Shown piece by piece: positions 16,975 to 25,779 of a stretch of 64,000 bases of DNA (its first letter is position 1; every line of letters starts with the position of its first letter). Position numbers and translations under genes: made by a program. The DNA lies in NCBI RefSeq assembly GCF_002020135.1, contig NZ_MPZS01000001.1:744001-808000 (forward strand). Reading direction: 5' to 3'. The stretch is from Thioclava marina (lineage in GTDB: Bacteria; Pseudomonadota; Alphaproteobacteria; Rhodobacterales; Rhodobacteraceae). The notes below the pieces were generated by a model, which did not search any database, was not told the origin of the DNA, and saw only the letters and a program-made list of their open reading frames with translations.

Positions 16975-17868
16975 CTACTGTTTGCGCGCGAATTTCCGGG
17001 TCACTTCCAGGAAGTGCATCACCTGCGGTGCGCGATTGTCGAGCCGCGCATGTACGGTCAGCCCGGTGCCGGGATTATACCCTTTGTAGGGCCGGAAGAT
17101 CACGCCGGGCCGCTGGGTGCGCGAGACTGATTGCGGCACGACGGCGATCCCCACACCGACCGAGACGAGGCTGATCGCAGATTGGAAATCCTGCGCCAGA
17201 TCGACCGCCTTCGGCTTGAAGCCTTCGCGCGCGCAGATATCGAGCACCTTGTCGGCATAGCTGGGGCGGGGTTTGCGCGGATAGAGCACGAAGGTCTGAT
17301 CGGCCAGATCTGCAAAACGGATCTCCAGCTGCGTCCCGAGCTCGGAATTGTCGGGCAAAGCCAGGATCAACGGCTCTGTGCACAACGGCTCACGCCGAAA
17401 CTCCTCGTCATCGAGCACAGGCCGCGCGACCGCGATATCGATCTCCCGGCTGATCAGCGCGGTCTGCAATTCGGCGTTGTTCATCGCCGAGAGCTGCAAT
17501 TCGACCTCCGGATAGAAGGAGCGATAGGATTTGATCAGCGTCGGCAGCACACCATGCGAAGCAGAGCCCACAAAGGCGATGCGCAGACGCCCAGACGCCC
17601 CCGAACCCACCATCTTCGTTTCGCGATAGGCCGCGTCGAGACGTTCGAGCAGCTGGCGTGCGTGGTCTTGCAGCACCTCGCCCGCCTGCGTGAGACGGAT
17701 CTGACTGCGCGAGCGGTCGAACAGCTGAACCTCCAGCTCGGCCTCCAGCGCCGCAATCTGGCGCGACAGCGGCGGCTGCGCGATATCGAGCCGGTTCGCG
17801 GCCCGCCCGAAATGCAATTCCTCGGCCACTGCGAGAAAGTATTTCAGTCGCTTGAAGTCCATTCCCAT
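16975..17868 (-). CDS. LysR-family regulator, CatR/BenM-like
   Basis: A 297-residue regulator. The HTH (about 3-62) contains LKYFLAVAEELHFGRAANRL and QPPLSRQIAALEAELEVQLF; the effector domain carries FVGSASHGVLPTLI and VGVGIAVVPQS. The combination EELHFGRAA/QPPLSRQI is typical of CatR/BenM/CbnR regulators that bind muconate-type effectors. The start was set at 17868 (MGMDFKRLKYF) after GGGAGGG; MDFKRL at 17862 is an alternative. It lies downstream of the transporter gene and faces gst. Paired ATAC-N7-GTAT-like sites lie directly upstream, which fits autoregulation. Confidence 0.9.
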   Translation of the reverse strand: MGMDFKRLKYFLAVAEELHFGRAANRLDIAQPPLSRQIAALEAELEVQLFDRSRSQIRLTQAGEVLQDHARQLLERLDAAYRETKMVGSGASGRLRIAFVGSASHGVLPTLIKSYRSFYPEVELQLSAMNNAELQTALISREIDIAVARPVLDDEEFRREPLCTEPLILALPDNSELGTQLEIRFADLADQTFVLYPRKPRPSYADKVLDICAREGFKPKAVDLAQDFQSAISLVSVGVGIAVVPQSVSRTQRPGVIFRPYKGYNPGTGLTVHARLDNRAPQVMHFLEVTRKFARKQ

Positions 17869-17882
17869 ATTCCCTCCCGTTG

Positions 17883-17930
17883 ATACCATATAGGTCATAA
17901 CGGAGCCCTCCTCACTATCGAAAAAGGTAT
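17883..17930. promoter_or_regulatory. Paired LysR-type sites upstream of the catR-like gene
   Basis: ATAC-N7-GTCA (17883-17897) and TATC-N7-GTAT (17916-17930) have centres 33 bp apart. The outer bases also make the perfect inverted repeat TGATACC (17881-17887) / GGTATCA (17926-17932). The sites start 15 bp upstream of the regulator's start codon, the usual place for negative autoregulation. Confidence 0.5.
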
Positions 17931-17977
17931 CAGACAATGCCGGGTGCAACGCAACCGTCGCACCCGGCCGGGAAGGT

Positions 17978-18847
17978 TCAGAACACCTTCAGCAGGCGTA
18001 ACTCGGCCACGTAGTCATTCTTGAAGCCACCGTCGACATGCACATCCTTGGCCAGCATCCCCTGAACCTGCAGGGTCGGGCTAACGAAGGTATTGGCGTA
18101 GAGGCGCAGCTGGTCGCGCTCGGTGCGCTGGCCGGTATCGACGCCGTTCACCTTGACCTTGCCGCCCCGCTGGGAGGACACGCCGAAGGAAACGGAGGTC
18201 TTCTGACCGAATTGCTTGCGCAGATAGGCCTGCACCTGCGGCGCGGGGGAGCGCTCGATCTTGTCACCGTTCTCGGTGTGATCCCTGGTCAGTGCCACGT
18301 CCGCGACCATGTCGAGATAGGCGCCGCCGCCAAGCCCCTGGATGAGGCCGATCTGGGGCGTCAGCGTCCAAGTGCCCGAACCCGCGCTGACCTTGGCTGC
18401 GTCATAATTTCCCGTGGGCGCGGTGAGAAAGGCGGTGAGGCCCAGTGTCGTGCCGGTCTCGGGGTTCGAAGGCTGCACCGGCCAGACCGAGAAACCCAGC
18501 GTCAGATCGCCGATCCCTTGCGCCTTGGGCATATCGGCCCCGCCGATCCGCGCGCTCTCGAACCCCACCACGGGCAAGACCGCCTGATAGAGCGCGGGCA
18601 TCCCGAAGGCCTGCGAATAATGCAGCCCGCGCAGGACCATCACATTCGCCTCGATCTTCGAGTCCGGCACCTTGCCGCCGCCGATCTCGAAGGTTCCCGA
18701 GCTCTGATGCTGGAGATAGAGCAGACCGATATTCGTGCCCGAGGGCATGATCGCGTAATCCCCCGGGGCCACGTCGATCGCATGGGCCGGCATTGCGGCA
18801 AGCGTCATCAGCGCGCTCAGAGCGAGCGCGGCGCGTTTCGTCTTCAT
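17978..18847 (-). CDS. Outer-membrane transporter, phenol-degradation MetA-pathway family
   Basis: A 289-residue exported beta-barrel-like protein. A Sec signal peptide (MKTKRAALALSALMTLAAMPAHA) ends near residue 24; alternating amphipathic strands follow (TLGLTAFLTAPTGNYD, VSFGVSSQRGGKV), ending in Phe (LLKVF), the usual outer-membrane insertion signal. It matches the family annotated as 'phenol_MetA_deg' transporters found in aromatic catabolic clusters. Likely role: passive uptake of the aromatic substrate. It lies downstream of dmpG across a strong hairpin and upstream of the LysR gene. Confidence 0.85.
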   Translation of the reverse strand: MKTKRAALALSALMTLAAMPAHAIDVAPGDYAIMPSGTNIGLLYLQHQSSGTFEIGGGKVPDSKIEANVMVLRGLHYSQAFGMPALYQAVLPVVGFESARIGGADMPKAQGIGDLTLGFSVWPVQPSNPETGTTLGLTAFLTAPTGNYDAAKVSAGSGTWTLTPQIGLIQGLGGGAYLDMVADVALTRDHTENGDKIERSPAPQVQAYLRKQFGQKTSVSFGVSSQRGGKVKVNGVDTGQRTERDQLRLYANTFVSPTLQVQGMLAKDVHVDGGFKNDYVAELRLLKVF

Positions 18848-18920
18848 AGGTTTCCCTCCCTTGTGTTCGCTGATCCGGTCGTTCCGGGCGGCGGGCTCCT
18901 CTTCCCGTGGCCTGGTCCGG

Positions 18921-18955
18921 CTTTCCGCGCGCCTATGGGTCCGGCGCGCGGAAAG
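18921..18955 (-). terminator. Intercistronic hairpin between dmpG and the outer-membrane transporter gene
   Basis: A perfect 13-bp stem (CTTTCCGCGCGCC / GGCGCGCGGAAAG) with a 9-nt loop, 8 bp after the dmpG stop. There is no T-run on the minus strand, so partial termination or mRNA 3'-end protection is more likely than full termination. Confidence 0.6.
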
Positions 18956-18962
18956 GATTTCG

Positions 18963-20024
18963 TCAGGCGCTCTCCTTCAGCAGGCCGCGTTCGCGCGCCA
19001 TTGTCATCGCGGTGTCCTGGATCATGTCTTCCTGACCGCCGATCATCTTCTTGCGGCCCAGCTCGACAAGAATATCGCGCGCCGGGATGCCAAAGCGTTC
19101 AGCCGCGCGCTTCGCAGGCAGCAGGAAGGTCGAGTAGACCCCGGCAAAGCCCAGCGTCAGGGCCTCGCGGTCGGCGCGGACAACGTGATCCATGAACGGC
19201 ACCACGACATCCTCGGCCAGATCCATCAGCGCGAAGGTGTCCGAACCGGTCTCGATCTCCATCCGGTCGCAGACCGCAGCCAGCACCTCGATCGGCGCAT
19301 TGCCCGCGCCCGCACCAAGCCCTGCGAGCGAGGCGTCGATCCGGGTCGCGCCCGCGCCGATCGCGGCGATCGAATTCGCGATACCGAGGCCCAGATTATG
19401 GTGGCCATGGAAGCCGATCTCGGTCTCGGGTTTCAGCGCATCGCGCATCATCGAGATCGCGTGGCTGACCTCATGGGTCAGCATCGCGCCCGCCGAGTCG
19501 GTGACATAGACGGTGTTCGCGCCGTAGCTCTCCATCAGGAGCGCCTGTTCCGTCAGCCCTTCGGCCGAGTTCAGATGCGACATCATCAGGAAGCCCGAAG
19601 CATCCATCCCGAGCTTGCGCGCGAAGGCGATATGCTGCGGCGAGGTGTCGGCCTCGGTGCAATGGGTCGCGACATGGACCGAACGCGCGCCGCACTCAAA
19701 GGCCTCTTCGAGTTCCTTCATCGTGCCCAGACCGGGGATCAGCAGCACCGAAATCGTCGCCTGCTTCACAACCTCGGCCACCGCCGAGATATATTCCGCG
19801 TTCGAGGCCAGCGCGCGGCCATGCTGGATCGAGTTGCCGCCCAGACCCGCGCCATGGGTGACCTGCATGTAAGGCACGCCCGCCGCATCGAGACCTTTGG
19901 CGATCTTGACCATCATCTCGACCGGGATCTGCTCGCGCTTGGCATGCATCCCGTCGCGCAGAGACATGTCGTGCAGTTTGACCTTCAGGCCTTCCATGCC
20001 CGATTTCGCTTTTTCATGGGTCAT
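18963..20024 (-). CDS. dmpG: 4-Hydroxy-2-oxovalerate aldolase
   Basis: Cleaves 4-hydroxy-2-oxopentanoate to pyruvate and acetaldehyde, which is channelled to the partner dehydrogenase. It has 353 residues. HMGL-like TIM barrel with the Arg-Asp-His active site in [16 protein letters not shown] (about 17-32), metal-binding His residues in [14 protein letters not shown], and the C-terminal communication domain ending in [10 protein letters not shown]. The start overlaps the stop of the dehydrogenase gene by 4 bp, as expected for the complex-forming pair. Equivalent to MhpE/XylK. Confidence 0.95.
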   Translation of the reverse strand: MTHEKAKSGMEGLKVKLHDMSLRDGMHAKREQIPVEMMVKIAKGLDAAGVPYMQVTHGAGLGGNSIQHGRALASNAEYISAVAEVVKQATISVLLIPGLGTMKELEEAFECGARSVHVATHCTEADTSPQHIAFARKLGMDASGFLMMSHLNSAEGLTEQALLMESYGANTVYVTDSAGAMLTHEVSHAISMMRDALKPETEIGFHGHHNLGLGIANSIAAIGAGATRIDASLAGLGAGAGNAPIEVLAAVCDRMEIETGSDTFALMDLAEDVVVPFMDHVVRADREALTLGFAGVYSTFLLPAKRAAERFGIPARDILVELGRKKMIGGQEDMIQDTAMTMARERGLLKESA

Positions 20025-20944
20025 TGTGCCGGCTCCAGTTTCTTGAGTTCCATCGACCCGTCGAGGATTCGTTCGGCGAACATCTCGGCGGTGCGTGCGG
20101 CGGCCGCCGTCATGATGTCGAGATTGCCCGCATAGGTCGGCAGGTAGTCGCCAAGCCCCGCGACCTCCATGAAGACCGCGACGCGGTTGCCGTCGAAATC
20201 GGGGCCGTTCACCAGCTTGTAGCCGGGGACATAGCGCTGAACCTGCGCGATCATCTCCTTGACGGATTTGGTGATCGCCTCCCTATCCGGCTCGCCATCG
20301 ACCTCGCAATAGATCGTGTTGCGCATGATCATCGGCGGATCGGCGGGGTTGATGATGGCCAGCGCCTTGCCCTTCTTCGCGCCCCCCACCTTCTCGATCG
20401 CGTTCGAGGTGGTGAAGGTGAACTCGTCGAGGTTTGCCCGCGTGCCCGGCCCGATGGATTTCGAGCTGAGCGAAGCGATGATCTCGGCGTATTCGACCGT
20501 CTGAACCGCACCCACGGCCGAGACGATCGGGATCGTCGCCTGACCTGCGCAGGAGATCATGTTGACGTTCATCGGCGTGGCCTTGGCCAGATCACCGAGG
20601 TTCACCGGCGGCACGCAGAGCGGGCCGATCGCTGCGGGCGTCAGATCGACCATGAACACGCCCAGCTCATTGAGCTTGCGCGAATTTTCCGCATGGACAT
20701 AGGCCGAGGTCGCGTCGAAGGCGATCTGGATGCAGTCTTCCTCGACATGCGGCAGCAGTCCGTCGACACCCTCATGGGTGACCTTCAGCCCCTTTTCCTT
20801 TGCGCGCTTGAGGCCGTCGGAATTGGGGTCGATCCCGACCATCCAGACGGGCTCCAGCACCTCGGAGCGCAGCAGCTTGAACATCAGGTCGGTTCCGATA
20901 TTGCCCGACCCGATCAGGGCACATTTGATCTTGCGCATCTTCAT
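20021..20944 (-). CDS. dmpF: Acetaldehyde dehydrogenase (acylating)
   Basis: Converts acetaldehyde, NAD and CoA to acetyl-CoA; works in a channelled complex with the aldolase. It has 307 residues. The Rossmann motif [10 protein letters not shown] is at about 11-20; the catalytic Cys132 lies in [12 protein letters not shown]; the dimerisation region holds [15 protein letters not shown]. It lies between dmpH (16 bp away) and dmpG (4-bp overlap). Equivalent to MhpF/XylQ. Confidence 0.95.
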   Translation of the reverse strand: MKMRKIKCALIGSGNIGTDLMFKLLRSEVLEPVWMVGIDPNSDGLKRAKEKGLKVTHEGVDGLLPHVEEDCIQIAFDATSAYVHAENSRKLNELGVFMVDLTPAAIGPLCVPPVNLGDLAKATPMNVNMISCAGQATIPIVSAVGAVQTVEYAEIIASLSSKSIGPGTRANLDEFTFTTSNAIEKVGGAKKGKALAIINPADPPMIMRNTIYCEVDGEPDREAITKSVKEMIAQVQRYVPGYKLVNGPDFDGNRVAVFMEVAGLGDYLPTYAGNLDIMTAAAARTAEMFAERILDGSMELKKLEPAQ

Positions 20945-20960
20945 CCTCCTTGGCTCGGGA

Positions 20961-21767
20961 TCACTCGGTGAAAGTCACCGTGATCGAGCCCATCTCGTAA
21001 AATCTCGCGGTAATGGAATCGCCGGGCTTGACGGCCACGGCGGCGGTGATCGCACCGGCCATCACGAAGCTGCCCGCGGGCAGCACCTCCCCCATGTCGT
21101 GCAAAACGCCGACCAGCATCGCGATCGCCTCGGCCGGGTGGCCCAGCACCTCGGCGCCCGCGCCGATCTGGGCGATCTCGCCGTTATGCTCCAGCACGAC
21201 CCCCACCGTGCGCAGATCGAGCGCGTCGGGGCGGATCATCCGCCCGCCCGGCACGAAGCGTGCCGAGCTGGAATTGTCGGCCAGTACCGATTCCAGATCG
21301 AACTTGAACCCGGTGAAGCGGCTATCGATCACTTCCAGCGCAGGCTGGACGTAATCGGTTGCGGCCAGTACCTCTTCGCGGGTGACCTTGCCCGACAGTT
21401 CCTTGTTGGTGACGAAAGCGATCTCGGCCTCGACCCGCGGGTGGATCATGTCCGACACCGTGATCTTCGAGTTCGCCGGACGCTCCATCGCATCGGTCAG
21501 GAAGCCCACGCCGGGGGTCGAGACCCCCATCTGCGCCATTTTCGGTTTCGAGGTCAGGCCCGCTTTCCAACCGATCACCCGCTCGCCCTTCTTCTCCAGA
21601 TTGCGCCGCAGCGCGGTCTGGACGCGATAGGCGTCGGCGATGGTCAGATCGGGATAATCCTCGGTCAGCTTGCGGATCGGGGTCGCGTAACGCTGCGCGG
21701 TCTCGACGCGCTCGGCCATGCGGATGATCGCTTCGTCATCGACGCTCTTCGGTTGATCGAGGCTCAT
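20961..21767 (-). CDS. dmpH: 4-Oxalocrotonate decarboxylase
   Basis: Decarboxylates 2-oxohex-3-enedioate to 2-hydroxypenta-2,4-dienoate in the oxalocrotonate branch. It has 268 residues of the fumarylacetoacetase fold, with metal ligands in [10 protein letters not shown]. It is distinguished from the adjacent paralogue by [30 protein letters not shown] and the RFVPGGRM block, which match the decarboxylase type (XylI/DmpH). The start ATG overlaps the dmpE stop (ATGA), ruling out the longer frame. It normally works as a complex with DmpE. Confidence 0.9.
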   Translation of the reverse strand: MSLDQPKSVDDEAIIRMAERVETAQRYATPIRKLTEDYPDLTIADAYRVQTALRRNLEKKGERVIGWKAGLTSKPKMAQMGVSTPGVGFLTDAMERPANSKITVSDMIHPRVEAEIAFVTNKELSGKVTREEVLAATDYVQPALEVIDSRFTGFKFDLESVLADNSSSARFVPGGRMIRPDALDLRTVGVVLEHNGEIAQIGAGAEVLGHPAEAIAMLVGVLHDMGEVLPAGSFVMAGAITAAVAVKPGDSITARFYEMGSITVTFTE

Positions 21768-22564
21768 ACCATTGCCCTCCCGACAAAACGCATCTCGCAC
21801 GAGCCGATGCCCGCGATTTCACAGGTGAAATGATCGCCATCACGCACATCCAGCAGCGGCGCCTGCGCGCCCGACAGGATGATCTCCCCGGCCTTCAGCG
21901 GGATGCCGAGACGGCCCAACGTATTGGCGAGCCACGCGACCGCCATTACCGGCGAGCCCTGCACCGCAGCCCCTGCCCCGGTGGCGACCACTTCGCCGTT
22001 CTTCTCGATCACCATGCCCGCAAGGCTCAGGTCCAGATCGCGCGGATCGGCCTTGGCATCGCCCAGCACGAACACGCCGCAAGAGGCGTTGTCGGCCACG
22101 GTGTCCTGGATCTTGATTTTCCAGTCGTCGAAACGGGTATCGACGATCTCGAAACAGGGCGTCACGTAGTCTGTGGCGCGGATCACATCCGTCACCGTCA
22201 CGCCCGGCCCGATCAGGTCCTCTTTCAGCCGAAAGGCCAGCTCGCCTTCCAGACGCGGCTGCATCAGCGTCGACAGGTCGATCGTCGCGCCGTCCTCGAA
22301 CAGCATGCGCTTCGTCACCTGCCCGAAATCGGGCTGGTAGACGCCGAGCGCGTCCTGAATGGCACGGCTCGTCAGGCCGATCTTCTTGCCGACCACCTCG
22401 TCGCCCGCCGCCAGACGCCGCTCGAGCATCCGCAGCTGGATACGATAGGCGTCTTCGATATCGCTCTCGGGTTCGAGCGCGCTGATCTTCTGGGTCGGTC
22501 GGCCCGAGCGCAGCGCCTCGTAAAGCGCATCGCCCAAGCTTTCGATCTTGGTGCTGTCCAGCAT
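21764..22564 (-). CDS. dmpE: 2-Hydroxypenta-2,4-dienoate (2-oxopent-4-enoate) hydratase
   Basis: Adds water to 2-hydroxypenta-2,4-dienoate, giving 4-hydroxy-2-oxopentanoate. It has 266 residues. Hydratase-type signatures are LRMLERRLAAGDEVVGKKIG, QPRLEGELAF (metal Glu residues) and DWKIKIQDTVADNASCGVFV. It is the first gene of the minus-strand run dmpE-dmpH-dmpF-dmpG, divergent from dmpC. Its leader contains an 8-bp-arm palindrome and paired LysR-type sites. Equivalent to MhpD/XylJ. Confidence 0.93.
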   Translation of the reverse strand: MLDSTKIESLGDALYEALRSGRPTQKISALEPESDIEDAYRIQLRMLERRLAAGDEVVGKKIGLTSRAIQDALGVYQPDFGQVTKRMLFEDGATIDLSTLMQPRLEGELAFRLKEDLIGPGVTVTDVIRATDYVTPCFEIVDTRFDDWKIKIQDTVADNASCGVFVLGDAKADPRDLDLSLAGMVIEKNGEVVATGAGAAVQGSPVMAVAWLANTLGRLGIPLKAGEIILSGAQAPLLDVRDGDHFTCEIAGIGSCEMRFVGRAMV

Positions 22565-22589
22565 GTATCCTCCGTCGCAACCCTCTTCT

Positions 22590-22613
22590 GCATCGGTCTT
22601 GCAAAACCGATGC
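22590..22613. promoter_or_regulatory. Perfect inverted repeat in the dmpE leader
   Basis: GCATCGGT-N8-ACCGATGC, exact 8-bp arms with an 8-nt centre (CTTGCAAA), begins 26 bp upstream of the dmpE start codon. It could be a repressor site or an mRNA hairpin near the ribosome-binding region. It does not fit the ATAC-N7-GTAT pattern of the nearby LysR-type sites. Confidence 0.5.
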
Positions 22614-22681
22614 GGGCCGCCTCAGGGTCAAGGCTAGGACGGTGACGCGATACGCTCCAATACTTTGATGGGCGGGGCTTG

Positions 22682-22730
22682 ATACGGGTTTTGCATCGCC
22701 CCTCCGGTTATCATCATGCAAAAACGGTAT
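22682..22730. promoter_or_regulatory. Paired LysR-type sites in the dmpE/dmpC divergent promoter
   Basis: ATAC-N7-GCAT (22682-22696) and ATGC-N7-GTAT (22716-22730), centres 34 bp apart. The two 15-mers are nearly reverse complements of each other (16-bp arms at 22681-22696 and 22716-22731, 14 matching), so the same arrangement faces both divergent operons. Confidence 0.6.
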
Positions 22731-22813
22731 CGAGCATGGGCCACAAAAGCATTGGCGAGTATCGCGCGGCCTCCTTAGCTTGTCCCGCAAGCGATGTCTT
22801 ACGGGAGGACGAC

Positions 22814-24280
22814 ATGACCACGCACAAGCTCTTCATCGACGGCGAGTATCGCGCCGCGAAATCGGGCAAGACCTTCGACAAGATTTCCCCCTCGACCGGC
22901 AAGAAGATCGCCGATGTGCATGAGGCTCTGACCGAGGATGTGAATGACGCGGTGGAAGCTGCGGCGGCGGCACTCGAAGGCCCTTGGGGCAAGATGCCCA
23001 AGGGCGAGCGTTGCGACCTGCTGATGAAGCTCGCCGACGCGATCGACGCGCGCAAGGCCGAGTTCATGGAGGCCGAAGTTCAGGATACCGGCCACACGCG
23101 CGGTTTCGCCGAGAAGGTCGAGATCCCGCGCGGCGCGGCCAATTTCCGCATCTTCGCGGAGATGCTGAAGAACACCGGCGGCGAGTATTTCCACATGGAC
23201 ACCCATGACGGAACGGGCGCGGCCAATCTTGAGCTGCACCGCCCGAAAGGCGTGATCGGGGTGATCTCGCCCTGGAACGCGCCGTTCCTCCTGATGACGT
23301 GGAAAGTCGGCCCGGCGCTGGCCTGCGGCAACACCGTGGTCGTGAAACCGTCCGAGGAAAGCCCCGCCACCGCGACCTTGCTGGGCGAGGTGATGAACGA
23401 GGTGGGCATCCCGAAGGGCGTCTATAACGTGATCCACGGCTTCGGCCCGGCAAGCGCGGGCGAGCTGCTGACCCAGCACCCGAAGGTCAACGGCATCACC
23501 TTCACCGGCGAGACCCGCACCGGCGAGGCGATCATGAAACAGGCCGCGGTGGGTCTACGCGACGTCTCCTTCGAGCTCGGCGGCAAGAACCCTGCCATCG
23601 TCTTCGCCGACGCCGATATGGACAAGGCGATCGAGGTCACGATGCGCTCGTGCTTTGCCAATACCGGGCAGGTCTGCCTCGGCACCGAGCGGATCTATGT
23701 CGAACGGCCCGTGTTCGACGAGTTCGTCTCGCGCCTGAAAGCGGGCGCGGAAGGTCTCAAGCAAGGCGGCCCGGATACCGATGGCGCGACCATCGGCCCT
23801 CTGATCTCGGCCGAGCATCGCGAGAAGGTACTGAGCTATTACAAGAAGGCCGCCGATCTGGGCGCCACCATCGTCACCGGCGGTGGTGTGCCCGACTTCC
23901 CCGAAGGCGATTACCGCAACGGCGGGTTCTTCGTCGAGCCGACGATCTGGACCGGACTTCCTGAAGACAGCCCGATCGTCCAGGAAGAAATCTTCGGCCC
24001 CTGCTGTCACATCCAGCCCTTCGACACCGAAGAAGAGGTGATCGCGATGGCCAATGACACGAATTACGGCCTCTCGGCCACGATCCTCACCGAGAACCTC
24101 GGTCGCGCGCATCGCGTCGGCGGAAAGATGGAGGTCGGGCTCGTCTGGGTGAATTCGTGGTTCCTGCGCGACCTGCGCACCGCATTCGGTGGTTCGAAGT
24201 CGTCGGGCATCGGGCGCGAAGGCGGGGTGCATTCGCTCGAATTCTACACCGAGCGGACGAACCTCTGCCTCAAGCTTTGA
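22814..24280 (+). CDS. dmpC: 2-Hydroxymuconic semialdehyde dehydrogenase
   Basis: Oxidises 2-hydroxymuconic semialdehyde to 2-hydroxymuconate with NAD, entering the oxalocrotonate branch. It has 488 residues of the aldehyde-dehydrogenase fold: VISPWNAPFLLMTWKVGPAL, the general-base motif FELGGKNPAIVF, the catalytic Cys in NTGQVCLGTERIYV, and EEIFGPCCHI. The start MTTHKLFIDGEYR follows GGGAGGA; the upstream in-frame extension is operator DNA. Divergent from dmpE. No 2-hydroxymuconic semialdehyde hydrolase (dmpD) was found, so only this branch operates here. Confidence 0.93.
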   Translation: MTTHKLFIDGEYRAAKSGKTFDKISPSTGKKIADVHEALTEDVNDAVEAAAAALEGPWGKMPKGERCDLLMKLADAIDARKAEFMEAEVQDTGHTRGFAEKVEIPRGAANFRIFAEMLKNTGGEYFHMDTHDGTGAANLELHRPKGVIGVISPWNAPFLLMTWKVGPALACGNTVVVKPSEESPATATLLGEVMNEVGIPKGVYNVIHGFGPASAGELLTQHPKVNGITFTGETRTGEAIMKQAAVGLRDVSFELGGKNPAIVFADADMDKAIEVTMRSCFANTGQVCLGTERIYVERPVFDEFVSRLKAGAEGLKQGGPDTDGATIGPLISAEHREKVLSYYKKAADLGATIVTGGGVPDFPEGDYRNGGFFVEPTIWTGLPEDSPIVQEEIFGPCCHIQPFDTEEEVIAMANDTNYGLSATILTENLGRAHRVGGKMEVGLVWVNSWFLRDLRTAFGGSKSSGIGREGGVHSLEFYTERTNLCLKL

Positions 24281-24371
24281 GCGTCCTCCCCCGTCTCAAC
24301 GCTTGCGCGCGCGTCCCGGCTTGCCCGGATCGCGCGCGTTCGCGTAACTGTGAAAGCGGAAAGGGAGAGCC

Positions 24372-25259
24372 ATGAACCTGCGCCAGCTTCGCTATTTCAT
24401 CGCCGTGGCCGAGGAGCTGCATTTCGGCCGCGCGGCCGAACGGTTGCATGTCTCCCAGCCCCCGATCACGCGCCAGATCCAGGCGCTGGAGGAACAGCTT
24501 GGCGCGCAGCTCTTCAACCGCACCCCGCGCGGGGTCGAGCTGACACAGGCAGGCGCGCTGTTTCTCGATGAGGCGCGCAATATCGTGGGGCTGCTCGATC
24601 AGGCGGCCGACCGGGTGCACCGGGCCTCCGAAGGCGGTCTGGGACGGCTCGACATCGCGATCTTCGGCACCGCGATCCTCAGTTTCATTCCGCGCATCAT
24701 CCTCGAATTCAAACGCCGCTATCCGGATGTGAAAGTGGTGATGCATGCGCTCAACAAGACGGCACAGATCGAAGCCTTGCAGAACCGCTCGATCGATCTC
24801 GGCTTCAACCGGATGCTGACCCCGGTGCCGGGACTGGCGATCGAGGAACTGGCCTCCGAACCGCTCTACGCCGTCGTTCCCGATCCCGGCCCCCTTGCCG
24901 GACGCAGTTCGATGCGGCTATCCGAGCTGTCGCAAGAGCCCATGCTGCTCTTCCCGGCAAGCCGCGCGCAGGGCTTCGTCGAGAAGGTGACGGGGCTGTG
25001 CCACGAGGCGGGATTTGCGCCCAATGTCGCGCAGGTCGTGGGTGACGGCTTCACCGCGATGGCGCTCGTCGCGGCCGGTTTCGGGGTTTGTCTGGTGCCA
25101 GCCTCGATCACGAGTGTGATTATGGAAGGGGTGAAATGCATCCCGCTCGAGGGGATGGACAAGAGCGCGCGGGTCGACATCTCGTGCATCTATCGCGAAG
25201 CTGACCCCTCTCCGATCCTCGCCAATTTCCTCGAAGTGGCGCGCGGCTTAACGCATTGA
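24372..25259 (+). CDS. LysR-family regulator within the meta-cleavage genes
   Basis: A 295-residue regulator, close in type to the catR-like protein at 16975-17868: MNLRQLRYFIAVAEELHFGRAA and QPPITRQIQALEEQLGAQLF form the HTH; the effector domain includes IFGTAILSFIPRII and AGFGVCLVPASI. It lies 91 bp after dmpC on the same strand and upstream of dmpI and the catechol 2,3-dioxygenase gene. The G+C-rich gap before it can form a hairpin of GCGCGCG arms. It may be the dedicated regulator of the meta branch (inference). Confidence 0.9.
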   Translation: MNLRQLRYFIAVAEELHFGRAAERLHVSQPPITRQIQALEEQLGAQLFNRTPRGVELTQAGALFLDEARNIVGLLDQAADRVHRASEGGLGRLDIAIFGTAILSFIPRIILEFKRRYPDVKVVMHALNKTAQIEALQNRSIDLGFNRMLTPVPGLAIEELASEPLYAVVPDPGPLAGRSSMRLSELSQEPMLLFPASRAQGFVEKVTGLCHEAGFAPNVAQVVGDGFTAMALVAAGFGVCLVPASITSVIMEGVKCIPLEGMDKSARVDISCIYREADPSPILANFLEVARGLTH

Positions 25260-25354
25260 TATAAAATACTTAACGCAAGACCTTCGATCCTCTTGGGAAA
25301 TTTCGTACCCGCGCCCCGGCGCGGCGCAACACGTTGCGCATAGCCTCAGACACG

Positions 25355-25401
25355 ATGCGCAATAGGTATCGAGACAGGGATCAAATGGTATTTGATTGCA
25401 T
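25355..25401. promoter_or_regulatory. Paired LysR-type sites upstream of dmpI / catechol 2,3-dioxygenase
   Basis: ATGC-N7-GTAT (25355-25369) and a weaker GGTA-N7-GCAT (25387-25401), centres 32 bp apart. Site 1 shares ATGC-N7-GTATCGAG with the dmpC promoter, and site 2 shares TGCATCGC-CCTC with it, showing a common origin or constraint. Confidence 0.5.
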
Positions 25402-25489
25402 CGCTCCTCTTGCCCAATCTCGACCCATGGGCGCGTTCAGGAGGACCGGATCATCCGGAAAAGAACGCGGGTCAGCGAAGAGGAGCATC

Positions 25490-25750
25490 ATGCCGGTAAT
25501 TCAGATTCACCTGATGGAAGGCCGCACCGAGGCGCAGAAGGAAGCGCTCATGCGTGAAGTCACGCGCGCAGCCGTCGATACGCTCGGCGTCAAACCGGAA
25601 TCGGTGCGCATCCTTCTTCAGGAACTCCGTTCGGGCCATTTCGCGGTCGCGGGCGAACCGAAATATGTCGAGGAGGCGGGCAAGCGCGCCGGGTCGTCCT
25701 CGAATGGAACGGGTCAGGCCAACGGGCACGAGAACGCCACGGCCAATTGA
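25490..25750 (+). CDS. dmpI: 4-Oxalocrotonate tautomerase
   Basis: Isomerises 2-hydroxymuconate to 2-oxohex-3-enedioate. After removal of Met the catalytic Pro1 starts PVIQIHLMEGRTEAQKEAL; the conserved Arg residues lie in VKPESVRILLQEL. Total 86 residues; the classical enzyme is about 62, and the extra tail of about 24 residues (GKRAGSSSNGTGQANGHENA) is Gly/Ser/Asn-rich and probably disordered. The ATG follows GAGGAG. The catechol 2,3-dioxygenase gene starts 29 bp downstream. Confidence 0.92.
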   Translation: MPVIQIHLMEGRTEAQKEALMREVTRAAVDTLGVKPESVRILLQELRSGHFAVAGEPKYVEEAGKRAGSSSNGTGQANGHENATAN

Positions 25751-25779
25751 GCCAAGCAGAACAGCTTTAGGGAGGAACC

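Noticed and set aside
25490-25750. The small gene as muconolactone isomerase (catC)
   Set aside because: The N-terminal Pro-Val-Ile after Met and the Arg pattern are those of 4-oxalocrotonate tautomerase; CatC is about 95 residues with a different sequence.
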